Positions 8,459 through 17,101 of a stretch of 64,000 nt of DNA are shown piece after piece. Each line of letters opens with the position of its first letter. Position 1 is the stretch's first letter. Source of the DNA: Asticcacaulis sp. EMRT-3. Lineage in GTDB: Bacteria > Pseudomonadota > Alphaproteobacteria > Caulobacterales > Caulobacteraceae. A program made the position numbers and the translations under genes. The stretch lies in the NCBI RefSeq assembly GCF_030027245.1, contig NZ_JASERT010000001.1:2410501-2474500 (forward strand), in the 5' to 3' direction. The notes below the pieces were generated by a model. The model saw only the letters and a program-made list of their open reading frames with translations. It was not told where the DNA came from and did not search any database.

Positions 8459-9736
8459 TTAAGGCAGAGATTTTACGGCCGTCTTCTGCGGCGGCGCGTC
8501 CGGCGACATATTGCCCGACTGGAAGACAAGACCGGCGTGGCGTTTCAGCTTCGGCGCCACCATCGGGATCGACAGCATGGTCGAGGCCACGGCCATCAAA
8601 AGCGTGGCGGTAAAGGCCCCGCTGGTGATGATCTGCTTGTCGAGCAGGATGTTGACGAAGATGATCATGATCAGGGCCTTGGTCTGTAACAACCAGCCGA
8701 TGATCGAGGCCTCGCCCTTTTGCCATTTAAGAATGCGTCCGGCCAGATGAATGCCGGCCAGTTTACCGCCGACCGAAGCCACCAGCAGCACGGCGGCTGC
8801 GATAAATACCGCCGCTCCGCCCATTTCCCAGGTCGTGCGCAGACCGGTGGACAGGAAAAAGACCGGCATGATGGCCAGCAAAATATGGTCGCGGAACAGA
8901 TCCATCTTTTTTTGATCGAACAGATCGGAATCCAGCACCGCCCCGGACAGGAAGGCCCCGACCATGAAATGCAGCCCCGACCAGTCGGCGGCGAAGCCCG
9001 ACGCGGCCAGCCAGATCAGCGCCAGATACCAGCGGTCGCTTTCGCGGACGCGCCGCATCAGCTTGCGCATCAGCCAGGCGGCCACGGCAAAGGCCAGCAG
9101 AAAACCCGCCTGCCGTCCCACCCGCTCCCAGTCGAGCAGGATCAGGGCCAGCACGCCCCAGATGGCCACATCGTCGAGCGAAGCGTAGCGCAGGATGCGC
9201 TGGCCAAGCGGCTGGCGCAGCATGTTCAGCTTTTCCATCAGCAGCACAAGAATGGGCAGGGCCGTCACGGCGCAGGCCATGCCGATGCCCAGCACGAACT
9301 GCCAGTCATGACCCTTGGGGCCCACCCACAGGGACAGGCTGCCCGTATGCAGGGCGAACATCAGCAGGCCCGCCGCCGCCACGCAGCCGAAGACCAGCGG
9401 CGTGAACAGGGCCAGACCGGCGGTGACGGCAGTTTCGCCGCGATATTGCCAGACCTTTTTCAGATCCAGTTCGATCCCCGCCACAAACACGAATATCATC
9501 ACCGCCCACCAGGCAATGCCGTTCAGCGCTCCGATGGTTTGCGGATTGAAGACGAAATGATAATAGGCCGGAAAGACCGCGCCCAGAATGCCGGGCCCCA
9601 GCAATATACCGGCGATAATCTGCACCACCACCAGCGGCGCAAAATAATCGGTTCTGAACAGCCGCCACATCAGATAGGGCACGGTCAGTATGATCAGCAT
9701 GGCGATCAGAAAAATTTCAGTCGGCCCCATTGTCAT
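8459..9736 (-). CDS. Cation:proton antiporter, CPA2/Kef type
   Basis: This polytopic inner-membrane protein of about 425 residues has the Na+/H+ exchanger fold: many hydrophobic helices, an early GILLGPGILG, FVAGIELDL and SLDDVAIW, whose paired acidic residues match the ion-binding Asp pair of the CPA2 family. It lacks the TrkA-N domains of full KefB/KefC, so it is a NapA/GerN-like exchanger of Na+ or K+ against H+. I chose the ATG at 9736 (MTMGPTEIF); the frame is open to 9796, but the extra 20 residues are not membrane-like. It is convergent with the halogenase gene, with 4 bp between stops. Confidence 0.85.
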   Translation of the reverse strand: MTMGPTEIFLIAMLIILTVPYLMWRLFRTDYFAPLVVVQIIAGILLGPGILGAVFPAYYHFVFNPQTIGALNGIAWWAVMIFVFVAGIELDLKKVWQYRGETAVTAGLALFTPLVFGCVAAAGLLMFALHTGSLSLWVGPKGHDWQFVLGIGMACAVTALPILVLLMEKLNMLRQPLGQRILRYASLDDVAIWGVLALILLDWERVGRQAGFLLAFAVAAWLMRKLMRRVRESDRWYLALIWLAASGFAADWSGLHFMVGAFLSGAVLDSDLFDQKKMDLFRDHILLAIMPVFFLSTGLRTTWEMGGAAVFIAAAVLLVASVGGKLAGIHLAGRILKWQKGEASIIGWLLQTKALIMIIFVNILLDKQIITSGAFTATLLMAVASTMLSIPMVAPKLKRHAGLVFQSGNMSPDAPPQKTAVKSLP

Positions 9737-9931
9737 TGGCGCTGGTTCCCCGAATAATAAGGTTATTTTTTGCAGACCTAGCCGAAGTTTTTGCACAGCG
9801 TCAATCAGAATTTTTAATTATAAGCTATTTATTTTATTCATTATTTTTATGTTGCGATACATGTGGAATGTAGGCATGTTTCTACATATGACGCCTTGCC
9901 TCTTCCCGGGGGCATTTTCGGAGACGACCAG

Positions 9932-10183
9932 ATGCCGACCATGACCAGCCGTGAATTCAATCAGGACGCCGGGCGCGCCAAGCGCGATGCGCGCAGCGAA
10001 CCCGTCTTCATCACCGATCGCGGCAGACCCACCCATGTGCTGCTCAGTTTCGACGCTTTTTGCCGCCTGAGCGGCCAGGGCGAATCGGTGCTCGACCTGC
10101 TGGCCCTGGACGATGGTGCCCATGTCGATCTGGAAGCCTCCAGCCTCGGCGCGGGCTGGGACCGGCGCGAGGAGTTCCGCTGA
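9932..10183 (+). CDS. Phd/YefM-type antitoxin
   Basis: This 83-residue protein resembles Phd/YefM antitoxins: an amino-terminal DNA-binding fold (SREFNQDAGRAKRDA then PVFITDRGRPTHVLLSFDAFCRL), followed by an acidic tail that should wrap the toxin. ATG 9932 is preferred because GGAG lies 8 bp upstream; longer upstream reading is not protein-like. Its TGA shares one base with the ATG of the toxin gene (TGATG), the usual translational coupling of these modules. Antitoxins of this family normally bind their own promoter; the AT-rich stretch 9800-9900 would hold it. Confidence 0.85.
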   Translation: MPTMTSREFNQDAGRAKRDARSEPVFITDRGRPTHVLLSFDAFCRLSGQGESVLDLLALDDGAHVDLEASSLGAGWDRREEFR

Positions 10184-10686
10184 TGTATCTGCTCGACACA
10201 GGCATTATGTCCGCCCTGCGCCACGCCCGATGGGACGCTGCCTGCGCGCCGCTGGCACAGTGGGCGCGCGGCATAACCCCCGCCCGCCTGTTTATTTCGG
10301 CCATTACCCTGCTGGAGCTGGAAAATGGCGTCGCCCATGTACAGAAGGACAGGCCCGATGAGGCGAAAGCCCTGCGCGTCTGGCTCGACAATCAGGTGGC
10401 CACGACCTTCGATGGCCGCATCCTGCCGGTCGATGCCGCCGTGGTGCGCCGCCGCTGTGGCCTCAACTACGCCGATGGCCGCGACGGCCTGATCGCCGCC
10501 ACGGCGCTGGAACACAGCCTGACACTGGTGACGCGGCGGCCTTCGGCCTATCGCGCCGGACGGGTCAGGCTGCTTGATCCGTTCGCGGCCCACCCGGCAA
10601 GCGACGCCGCGCCTCAGGAAAGCGAATGGGCCGGGGAAGCGCGCAGCGGTCAGGGCTGGCTGCGCAATCTCTTTCTGCGCTTCTGA
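10183..10686 (+). CDS. VapC-type PIN-domain toxin
   Basis: This 167-residue PIN-domain protein is a probable VapC-type ribonuclease toxin. It begins MYLLDTGIMS with the first metal-binding Asp (D5), has E45 in ITLLELENG and D101 in GRDGLIAATA. The usual late motif TRNxxDF reads TRRPSAY here, so the fourth acidic position and Asn are missing. The carboxy end is extended by about 30 residues beyond the usual fold. Its start overlaps the antitoxin stop by one base. The altered late motif may reduce activity; the target RNA cannot be told. Confidence 0.85.
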   Translation: MYLLDTGIMSALRHARWDAACAPLAQWARGITPARLFISAITLLELENGVAHVQKDRPDEAKALRVWLDNQVATTFDGRILPVDAAVVRRRCGLNYADGRDGLIAATALEHSLTLVTRRPSAYRAGRVRLLDPFAAHPASDAAPQESEWAGEARSGQGWLRNLFLRF

Positions 10687-10726
10687 GGGGCTTCGTCCCG
10701 GCCACGGCCCACAAAGAAGGGCGAGC

Positions 10727-12112
10727 CTACCAGGCCCCGCCCAGCGCGCGGATCAGGCCCACGGTCGATTCGTAGCGGGCGGCGCGCACACGTAAGGCCT
10801 GACGGCGAACGGCCAGTTGCTGGCGTTCGGCGTCGAGCACGTCTAGCTGCGACGACGAACCATTGGCATAGCGCGATTGCGACATGGCAAGCGCCCGGTT
10901 GGCCGCCTCCAGCCCCGCATCCTGCGCGGTCTGCTGCTGGCGCAGATAGCCAAGGTCTGACAACTGATCCTCGACATCGCCGAGCGCCGTCAGCACCTGC
11001 TGCTGATAGGTGGCGAAGGCCGCATCGAGGCCGCCTTGCGCATAGTCGATACGGGCACGCCTTTGCCCGCCGTCAAAAACCGCCTGTGACAGCATGGCCG
11101 CCAGCGACCAGCTCGTTGAGGTCGATTTGACCAGCGTATCGAGATCGGGTGACAGATAGCCGCCCGAAGCGGTCAGGCTGAGGCTGGGCAACCAGGCGGC
11201 TTTCGCGATGCCGACGCGCTTTTGTGCCGCGAACAGACTGGCCTGCGCCGCCTTCACATCGGGACGGCGCGCCAGAACATCGGCGGGAATCCCGGCGGGG
11301 ATGGCGGGCACAGAACCGGCCCAGGGCTGGCTGGCCCAACGGCTGGTCGTCACGTCGAACGTGCTGGCCGGTTCGCCGACCAGAATGGCCAGGGCATGGG
11401 CCAGTTCGGCGCGCTGCTGATCGAGCGCCGCGCCTTCGGCCTCGGTACTGGCCACCTCGGTCTGCATCCGCGCCACATCCAGCTCGGCGATGTCGCCTTC
11501 TTTGAAACGCTTTTGCGTCACGTCCAGACTGCCGCGATAGGCCGTCAGCGTATCGGCCACGATGGCGCGGTCTTCATCGAGCGCGCGCAGGGCGAAGTAG
11601 CTCTGCGCCACCTGCGACTGGATCAGCAATTGCGTTTCATCCAGCAAGGACTGCGCCGCCTCGGCATCGAGATGCGCCGCTGACGCCGCTTTTGCCAGCC
11701 GCCCGGACAGATCGACCTCATAGGACAGGTTGAGATCGAGCGCGTGACTGGTGGCGGCCTTGCCCTGCGGCTGCAAATAGGTCGATTGCGAGGGATTATA
11801 GCTCACCCCCGCCTGCGGCCACAGATCGGCATGGGACGATTTCAGCAAGGCGCGCGCCTGTTCGAGGTGGGCGGCGGACAGGCGGATGTCGTTATTCTGC
11901 TGGCTGGCCCGCGCCATCAGATCGTCGAGTACGGGGTCAGAGAAGATCAGCCACCAGCCGCCCGTTTGCGGCGCAGGCGTGGAGGATGCCTCCGAGGCGG
12001 TGGCAAAGGCCGCGGGCGTGGCAAAGCTGGGCGGCGGAAGCGGCGCGCTGGCGCAACCACTGAGCAGGGCGGCGGCGAGGCTGACAGCCGGGAGCGTTTT
12101 GAACAGGGTCAT
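10727..12112 (-). CDS. RND efflux outer-membrane channel lipoprotein (NodT/OprM family)
   Basis: This is the TolC-like outer-membrane component of a tripartite efflux pump, 461 residues. ATG 12112 is chosen because AAGGAGG lies just upstream and it gives a lipoprotein signal with lipobox LLSGCAS (Cys near residue 20). The body has the two repeated coiled-coil/beta regions of outer membrane efflux proteins (SYEVDLSGRLAKAA, LDVARMQTEVASTEAEGA, GIPADVLARRPDVKAAQASL). It is the last gene of an adaptor/pump/channel operon, 115 bp after the pump gene; a palindromic repeat element fills that gap. Confidence 0.93.
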   Translation of the reverse strand: MTLFKTLPAVSLAAALLSGCASAPLPPPSFATPAAFATASEASSTPAPQTGGWWLIFSDPVLDDLMARASQQNNDIRLSAAHLEQARALLKSSHADLWPQAGVSYNPSQSTYLQPQGKAATSHALDLNLSYEVDLSGRLAKAASAAHLDAEAAQSLLDETQLLIQSQVAQSYFALRALDEDRAIVADTLTAYRGSLDVTQKRFKEGDIAELDVARMQTEVASTEAEGAALDQQRAELAHALAILVGEPASTFDVTTSRWASQPWAGSVPAIPAGIPADVLARRPDVKAAQASLFAAQKRVGIAKAAWLPSLSLTASGGYLSPDLDTLVKSTSTSWSLAAMLSQAVFDGGQRRARIDYAQGGLDAAFATYQQQVLTALGDVEDQLSDLGYLRQQQTAQDAGLEAANRALAMSQSRYANGSSSQLDVLDAERQQLAVRRQALRVRAARYESTVGLIRALGGAW

Positions 12113-12123
12113 GAGGCCCTCCT

Positions 12124-12227
12124 TAGAAGCGCACCCCCGAAAAGTGTGACGCACTTTTCGGATCCAGATGCGCGTTAAAACAAAAGGATTAGAGCGCCGA
12201 TCTGAGTTTCTCAGATCGGAACACGAT
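12124..12227. repeat. Intergenic palindromic repeat element between pump and channel genes
   Basis: Two perfect hairpins lie in about 100 bp. The first has arms CCGAAAAGTG (12137-12146) and CACTTTTCGG (12152-12161), and is enclosed by GCGCA (12129-12133) and TGCGC (12169-12173). The second has arms CCGATCTGAG (12197-12206) and CTCAGATCGG (12210-12219), begins after TTAGAGC and lies just beyond the pump stop codon. The layout is that of an abundant alphaproteobacterial intergenic repeat. In this operon it could stabilise the pump message or attenuate the channel gene. Confidence 0.7.
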
Positions 12228-15200
12228 CTAATCAATAAAAAGAACGGGTTGCGCTTCGGGTAGGTCGGGCGTGTCATCGCCTTCACCCGCCAAGGTCGAG
12301 ACGTGCGATTTCAGTGGCCGGTTGCCCGACAGGGCGCGCAACAGAACGTAGAAGAAGGGCGTCAGGAACAGACCCAGAGCCGTGGCCCCGATCATGCCGG
12401 CAAAGACGGCCACCCCCATAGCGTGACGCATCTCCGCCCCCGCCCCCTGACTCAGCACCAGAGGCAGGACGCCCATGATGAAGGCGATCGAAGTCATCAG
12501 GATCGGTCGCAGACGCAGGCGGCTGGCGCGGATGGCGGCTTCACGCGGATTGAGGCCGGTCAGTTCGAGTTCGCGGGCGAATTCGACGATCAGGATGGCG
12601 TTCTTGGCCGACAGCCCGACCAGAACGAACAGGCCGATCTGGGTGAAGATATTGTTGTCGCCATGACTGAGCCAGACGCCGATCATGGCCGATAACAGTC
12701 CCATCGGCACGATCAGGATGATCGCCACCGGCAGAACCACGCTTTCATATTGCGCGGCCAGCACAAGGAAGACGAGGATGATGACCAGCGGGAAGACCAG
12801 AGCCGAGGAATCACCGGCCAGAATCTGCTGATAGGTCAGGTCGGTCCATTCATAGCCAATACCTTGCGGCAGGGTTTCTTTGGCGATCTTTTCAATCGCC
12901 GCCTGCGCCTGACCGGACGAATAGCCGGGGGCGGGCCCGCCCGAAATATCAGCGGACAGGAAACCATTATAGCGGCTGGCCGTCACCGGCCCTGCGGTCT
13001 GATCGACCTTGAGCACGGCGGCCAGCGGCACCATCGAACCATTGGATGAGCGCAGTTGCAGCTTGCCTATGTCCTCAGGATTGGCGCGGAAGGGCGCGTC
13101 GGCTTGCAGACGCACGGAATAGGTGCGGCCAAAGCGGTTGAAGTCGTTGACATATTGCGAGCCGAGATAGATCTGCATCGTCTGGAAGATGTCGCTGACC
13201 GAAACGCCGAGCTGACGGGCGCGCGTGCGGTCGATGTCGGCGAAAAGCTGCGGCGTATTGACGTCATAGCCGCTGAAGACACCGGCCAGTGCGGGGGTTT
13301 GATTGGCTTTGGCCACGAAGGCCTTGGTGGCGGCGTCCATCGCGGCATAGCCCAGGCCCGCATGGTCTTCCAGTTGCAGCTTGAAGCCGCCCGTCGTGCC
13401 CAGCCCCAGAAGCGGCGGCGGCGGGAACATGACGGCATAGGCTTCCTTGATGCCGCCCAGCTTGGCGTTGAGCGCACCGGCAATCGCACCGGCGCTTAAG
13501 GCCGCGCCATGACGATCGGCAAAGGGTTTCAGCGGCATGAAGACAACCGCCTGATTGGACGCAATGGTGAAGCCATTGATCGACATGCCGGGGAAGGCGA
13601 TGGCGTGGGCCACGCCCGGTTGCTGCATGGCGATCCGGCTGACTTCGCGGGCTACGGCCTCGGTGCGGTCGAGCGTCGCGCCATCGGGCAATTGCACCAT
13701 GCCGATCAGATAGGCCTTGTCCTGTTGCGGAATAAAGCCGCCCGGCACCACCTTGAACATCAGGAAGGCGCAGGCCGCCAGACAGGCATAGAGGCCGAGC
13801 ATCAGGGCCTTGCGCGACACGATGCCGCCCAATGAGCGGCCATAGGATTCCGAGCCGCGCTTGAACAGCTTGTTGAAGCCGCCGAAAAAGCCGCCCAGAG
13901 TCGCATCCATAAAGCGCGTCAGGCCATCTTTTTTGGCGTCGTGGCCTTTCAGCAGCAGGGCGGCCAGGGCGGGCGACAGGGTCAGGGAGTTGACGGCGGA
14001 AATGACGGTCGAGATGGCGATGGTCAGCGAGAACTGGCGATAAAACTGACCCGACAGGCCGGTGATGAAGGCCAGCGGCACGAAGACCGCCACCAGAACC
14101 AGCGCGATGGCGATGATCGGGCCGGACACTTCGCGCATGGCCTGATAGGTGGCCTGACGCGCCGTTTTCCCGGCTTCGATATTGCGCTCGACGTTTTCGA
14201 CCACCACGATGGCGTCATCGACCACGATCCCGATGGCCAGCACCAGACCGAACAGGGTCAGGGCATTGATGGTGAAACCGAACAGGTGCATCACCGCAAA
14301 CGTGCCGATGATCGAGACGGGCACCGACAGAAGCGGAATGATCGAGGCGCGCCAGGTCTGCAAGAACAGGATGACGACGATGACGACCAGCAGCACGGCT
14401 TCCAGCAGGGTGTGGATCACCGAATTGATCGATTCATGGACATATTCGGTCGTGTCATAGGCGATCTCATACGACACGCCTTCCGGCATCGATTTTTTCA
14501 GCTCGGCCATCGCCTTGTGGACATCGGCCGACAATTGCAGCGAATTGGCCCCGGCGGTTTCAAAGATCGGAATACCGACGGCGTTCTTGTTATCGAGCAG
14601 CGAGCGCAGCGAATAGTCGGATGCGCCCATTTCAACGCGGGCAATATCGCCCAGTCGGGTCACCGCGCCATCCGCCCCGGTCTTGACGATGATGTTGCGG
14701 AAATCTTCGGGCGTGCTGAGACGGCCCAGCGCATTGACCGACAATTGCAGGGCCAGACCCGGCACGCCGGGCGACCCGCCGATCACACCGGCGGCGGCCT
14801 GCACATTCTGCGCGCGGATGGCGTCAGCGACATCAGAAGGCGACAGGCCGCGCTCGGCCACTTTTTGCGGATCAAGCCAGACGCGCATGGCATAGTCACC
14901 GCCACCAAACATCTGGATCGGCCCGACGCCGGGAATGGCTTGCAGGCGATCCTTGACGTGCAACAGGGCGTAGTTGCGCAAATAATTAACGTCATAGCGG
15001 CCATTGGGCGAGGTGATATGCACCACCATCGGCAGCGAAGACTGGCTCTTTTGCGTGGTAATGCCCAGCGCGCGCACATCGGATGGCAGGCGCGCTTCGG
15101 CCTGACTGACGCGGTTCTGCACCATCTGCTGGGCCAGATCGGGATTGGTGCCCAGCTTGAAGGTGATGGTCAGGGTCATCTGGCCGTCAGCCGTGGCCTG

Positions 15201-15446
15201 CGAGTTCATGTAGAGCATGTTCTCGACGCCATTGACCGATTCCTCGATTGGAGCAGCCACGGTTTCGGCGATGACCGACGGGCTGGCCCCCGGATAGACG
15301 GCGTGGACCACGATCTGCGGCGGCACCACTTCGGGATATTCCGACACGGGCAGGATGCGCAGGCTGAGCAGCCCGGCCATCAGGATCAGCACCGACAGCA
15401 CACCGGCGAAGATCGGCCTGTCGATAAAGAATTTGGACAGATTCAT
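12228..15446 (-). CDS. RND multidrug efflux transporter, HAE1 (AcrB/MexF type)
   Basis: This is the inner-membrane proton-driven pump of a tripartite efflux system, 1072 residues, normal for the hydrophobe/amphiphile family. It begins MNLSKFFIDRPIFAGVLSV, the standard first helix. The proton-relay Asp pair is in GIVVDDAIVVVENV, and the Lys of TM10 in GLSAKNAILIVEFA. Two large periplasmic loops lie after TM1 and TM7. The sequence style (FFIDRPIFA, PEGVSYEIAYDTTEYV) resembles MexF/OqxB-type pumps. The adaptor is 62 bp upstream and the channel downstream. Expected substrates are hydrophobic drugs or solvents, but the range is not predictable. Confidence 0.95.
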   Translation of the reverse strand: MNLSKFFIDRPIFAGVLSVLILMAGLLSLRILPVSEYPEVVPPQIVVHAVYPGASPSVIAETVAAPIEESVNGVENMLYMNSQATADGQMTLTITFKLGTNPDLAQQMVQNRVSQAEARLPSDVRALGITTQKSQSSLPMVVHITSPNGRYDVNYLRNYALLHVKDRLQAIPGVGPIQMFGGGDYAMRVWLDPQKVAERGLSPSDVADAIRAQNVQAAAGVIGGSPGVPGLALQLSVNALGRLSTPEDFRNIIVKTGADGAVTRLGDIARVEMGASDYSLRSLLDNKNAVGIPIFETAGANSLQLSADVHKAMAELKKSMPEGVSYEIAYDTTEYVHESINSVIHTLLEAVLLVVIVVILFLQTWRASIIPLLSVPVSIIGTFAVMHLFGFTINALTLFGLVLAIGIVVDDAIVVVENVERNIEAGKTARQATYQAMREVSGPIIAIALVLVAVFVPLAFITGLSGQFYRQFSLTIAISTVISAVNSLTLSPALAALLLKGHDAKKDGLTRFMDATLGGFFGGFNKLFKRGSESYGRSLGGIVSRKALMLGLYACLAACAFLMFKVVPGGFIPQQDKAYLIGMVQLPDGATLDRTEAVAREVSRIAMQQPGVAHAIAFPGMSINGFTIASNQAVVFMPLKPFADRHGAALSAGAIAGALNAKLGGIKEAYAVMFPPPPLLGLGTTGGFKLQLEDHAGLGYAAMDAATKAFVAKANQTPALAGVFSGYDVNTPQLFADIDRTRARQLGVSVSDIFQTMQIYLGSQYVNDFNRFGRTYSVRLQADAPFRANPEDIGKLQLRSSNGSMVPLAAVLKVDQTAGPVTASRYNGFLSADISGGPAPGYSSGQAQAAIEKIAKETLPQGIGYEWTDLTYQQILAGDSSALVFPLVIILVFLVLAAQYESVVLPVAIILIVPMGLLSAMIGVWLSHGDNNIFTQIGLFVLVGLSAKNAILIVEFARELELTGLNPREAAIRASRLRLRPILMTSIAFIMGVLPLVLSQGAGAEMRHAMGVAVFAGMIGATALGLFLTPFFYVLLRALSGNRPLKSHVSTLAGEGDDTPDLPEAQPVLFID

Positions 15447-15508
15447 AGCGTTCGACCCTTTATGGTCTACAGAAATTCGTTTAATTTTAAGGGGTTACAA
15501 AATGACCC

Positions 15509-16711
15509 TTACGCGTTGGGCACCTTGGCATCCATGCTGACCATCTGCTCGGCGACCAGCGCACCGGGCATGACGTGTTGCAGGCCGTTGACCACGATGC
15601 GCTCGCCCGGCTTCAGGCCGGAGGTGACGATGCGCAATCCGCCCGATGTGCCGCCCAGCGTCACTTCGCGGTAGGCCACCTTGTGATCGGCCCCCACCAC
15701 ATAGACGAAACGCTTGTCCTGATCGGTGCCGACGGCCAGTTCCGACACCAGAATGGCCGGTTTCGAAACCGCCGAACCGAGCCGGACGCGGACGAACTGG
15801 CCGGGGATCAGCCTGCCGTCGGGATTGTCGAAGACGGCGCGGGCGCGGATCGTGTCGCTGGAACCATCGAACTGGTTGTCGATAAGCTGCAAATGGCCGG
15901 TGATCACGCCGTCTTCGTCATTGCCCGTGGTCAGGGTGACCGGCACATGATCAAGCGCCGCCTCGCCCGTGGCGGTTTTCAGGTCAGACAGGGTGTTGTC
16001 GATGACGGTTTCGTCGGCGTCGAAGCTGGCATAGATGGGGCTGACCGATACGAGCGTGGTCAGAACCTCAGCCTGCGGGCCTGCGGCCACCAGATTGCCC
16101 GCCGTCACCTCGATGCGGCCGACGCGGCCCGAAACAGGCGCGCGCACCTGCGTGTAGCTGAGATTGAGATTGGCGGTCTGCAAGGCGGCCTGGGCGGCCT
16201 CAAGACTGGCCTGCGCCGTCTTCAGGTCGTTGACGCGGCTCTCGACATCGGCCTGCGCAATGGCGTGGTCGGCCCACAGGCGCTGCGCCCGCGCCTGCTC
16301 ACTGGTGGCCAAAGTCAGACGAGCCTGAGCGGCGGACACATCGGCCCGCGCCCGCGCCGCCTCGGCCAGATAGGGGGCCGGGTCGATGGTGACCAGCAGG
16401 TCACCGGCCTTGACCAGCGCGCCTTCGCGGAAATGGATGGCCTTGATGGCGCCCGATACGCGCGGACGAATATCAACGCGGTCCACCGCTTCGAGATGGC
16501 CGGAGAAATCCTGCCAGTCGGTGATGTTTTGCTGGCTGACCACGGCGACCGAAACGGGCGTGGCGGCAGCGGCAGTCTGGGATACGGCGTGCGAAGAGAC
16601 GCTCAGCACGCCGATGGTGGCCACGGCCACGACACTCAATGAGGCTGCGCCGATCAGGAGCGCTTTGCGCGTGCGCAAAGAAAGGGCCGAAAGGCCGTGA
16701 ATATGAGACAT
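15509..16711 (-). CDS. RND efflux periplasmic adaptor (membrane fusion protein)
   Basis: This periplasmic adaptor of 400 residues links the pump to the outer-membrane channel. ATG 16711 is chosen for the AAGGAGG just upstream; the longer open frame to 16804 has no matching signal. An amino-terminal membrane/signal segment (about 20-45) is followed by a lipoyl half-motif (VDIRPRVSGAIKAIHFREGA), a coiled-coil hairpin rich in Ala/Gln, the second lipoyl half (LSYTQVRAPVSGRVGRIEV) and beta-barrel domains. It is the first gene of the operon, transcribed from the promoter at 16828-16856 and divergent from the TetR gene. Confidence 0.93.
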   Translation of the reverse strand: MSHIHGLSALSLRTRKALLIGAASLSVVAVATIGVLSVSSHAVSQTAAAATPVSVAVVSQQNITDWQDFSGHLEAVDRVDIRPRVSGAIKAIHFREGALVKAGDLLVTIDPAPYLAEAARARADVSAAQARLTLATSEQARAQRLWADHAIAQADVESRVNDLKTAQASLEAAQAALQTANLNLSYTQVRAPVSGRVGRIEVTAGNLVAAGPQAEVLTTLVSVSPIYASFDADETVIDNTLSDLKTATGEAALDHVPVTLTTGNDEDGVITGHLQLIDNQFDGSSDTIRARAVFDNPDGRLIPGQFVRVRLGSAVSKPAILVSELAVGTDQDKRFVYVVGADHKVAYREVTLGGTSGGLRIVTSGLKPGERIVVNGLQHVMPGALVAEQMVSMDAKVPNA

Positions 16712-16827
16712 GAAAGCCTCCTTCGGGGGAGAAAGGGGGGGACAGGAAAGCAAAAAGAAACAGGCGGAACACCGGAAGCGGACTTGTCCGCCGCCAGACC
16801 GCACCTATTTATGTACTGATCCGCAAG

Positions 16828-16856
16828 TTAATAGGGGCGGGCCGCCATTATGTAAA
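16828..16856 (-). promoter_or_regulatory. Sigma70-type promoter of the RND operon
   Basis: Read on the minus strand there is TTTACA (16856-16851), a 17-bp spacer and TATTAA (16833-16828), a good match to the housekeeping consensus. The -35 box is overlapped by the palindrome at 16849-16860, which would place a bound repressor on the polymerase site. The adaptor start is about 115 bp downstream. Confidence 0.6.
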
Positions 16857-16860
16857 CATA
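16849..16860. promoter_or_regulatory. Candidate TetR operator 1
   Basis: Perfect palindrome TATGT-AA-ACATA, overlapping the -35 box of the RND promoter. The related palindrome ACATA-AA-TATGT is centred 29 bp away, and a further TATTTATGTAC half-site lies at 16806-16816 near the expected transcription start. The words resemble the TACAT/ATGTA arms known from AcrR-type operators. Confidence 0.55.
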
Positions 16861-16877
16861 TTTTTGTACCATTTCGC

Positions 16878-16889
16878 ACATAAATATGT
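16878..16889. promoter_or_regulatory. Candidate TetR operator 2
   Basis: Perfect palindrome ACATA-AA-TATGT, ending immediately before the TTGACA -35 box (16890-16895) of the plus-strand promoter. It suggests autoregulation of the TetR gene. A wider inverted repeat, AAACATATTT at 16854-16863 with AAATATGTTT at 16882-16891, joins it to operator 1. Confidence 0.55.
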
Positions 16890-16918
16890 TTGACATTGTT
16901 TTTATTGGTTTTAATCTT
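16890..16918 (+). promoter_or_regulatory. Probable promoter of the TetR regulator gene
   Basis: A perfect -35 TTGACA at 16890-16895 is followed at 16-17 bp by TAATCT/AATCTT, a weak -10. The regulator ATG is about 185 bp further on, so there would be a long untranslated leader; the stretch 16920-17100 shows no other feature. Confidence 0.45.
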
Positions 16919-17101
16919 GGAAATCATGAAAAATCTTGACCGCGGTTTTCGCTATAATGCGGCGCTGCGTCAGAATGTGGCACTGGTCAGGCCGCAAAAA
17001 GCGCGCTAAGGTCGCTCATCACGGCTGGCTACGGCGAAAAACACGGCAACGGACTGTCACGAGATCAGCAGGGGCGACACAAGAGGAGTTTTCGCGTCTT
17101 C

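Noticed and set aside
13941-15674. 577-codon plus-strand frame opposite the RND pump
   Set aside because: Antisense shadow, low complexity (Asp/Gln/His/Arg), no family motif.
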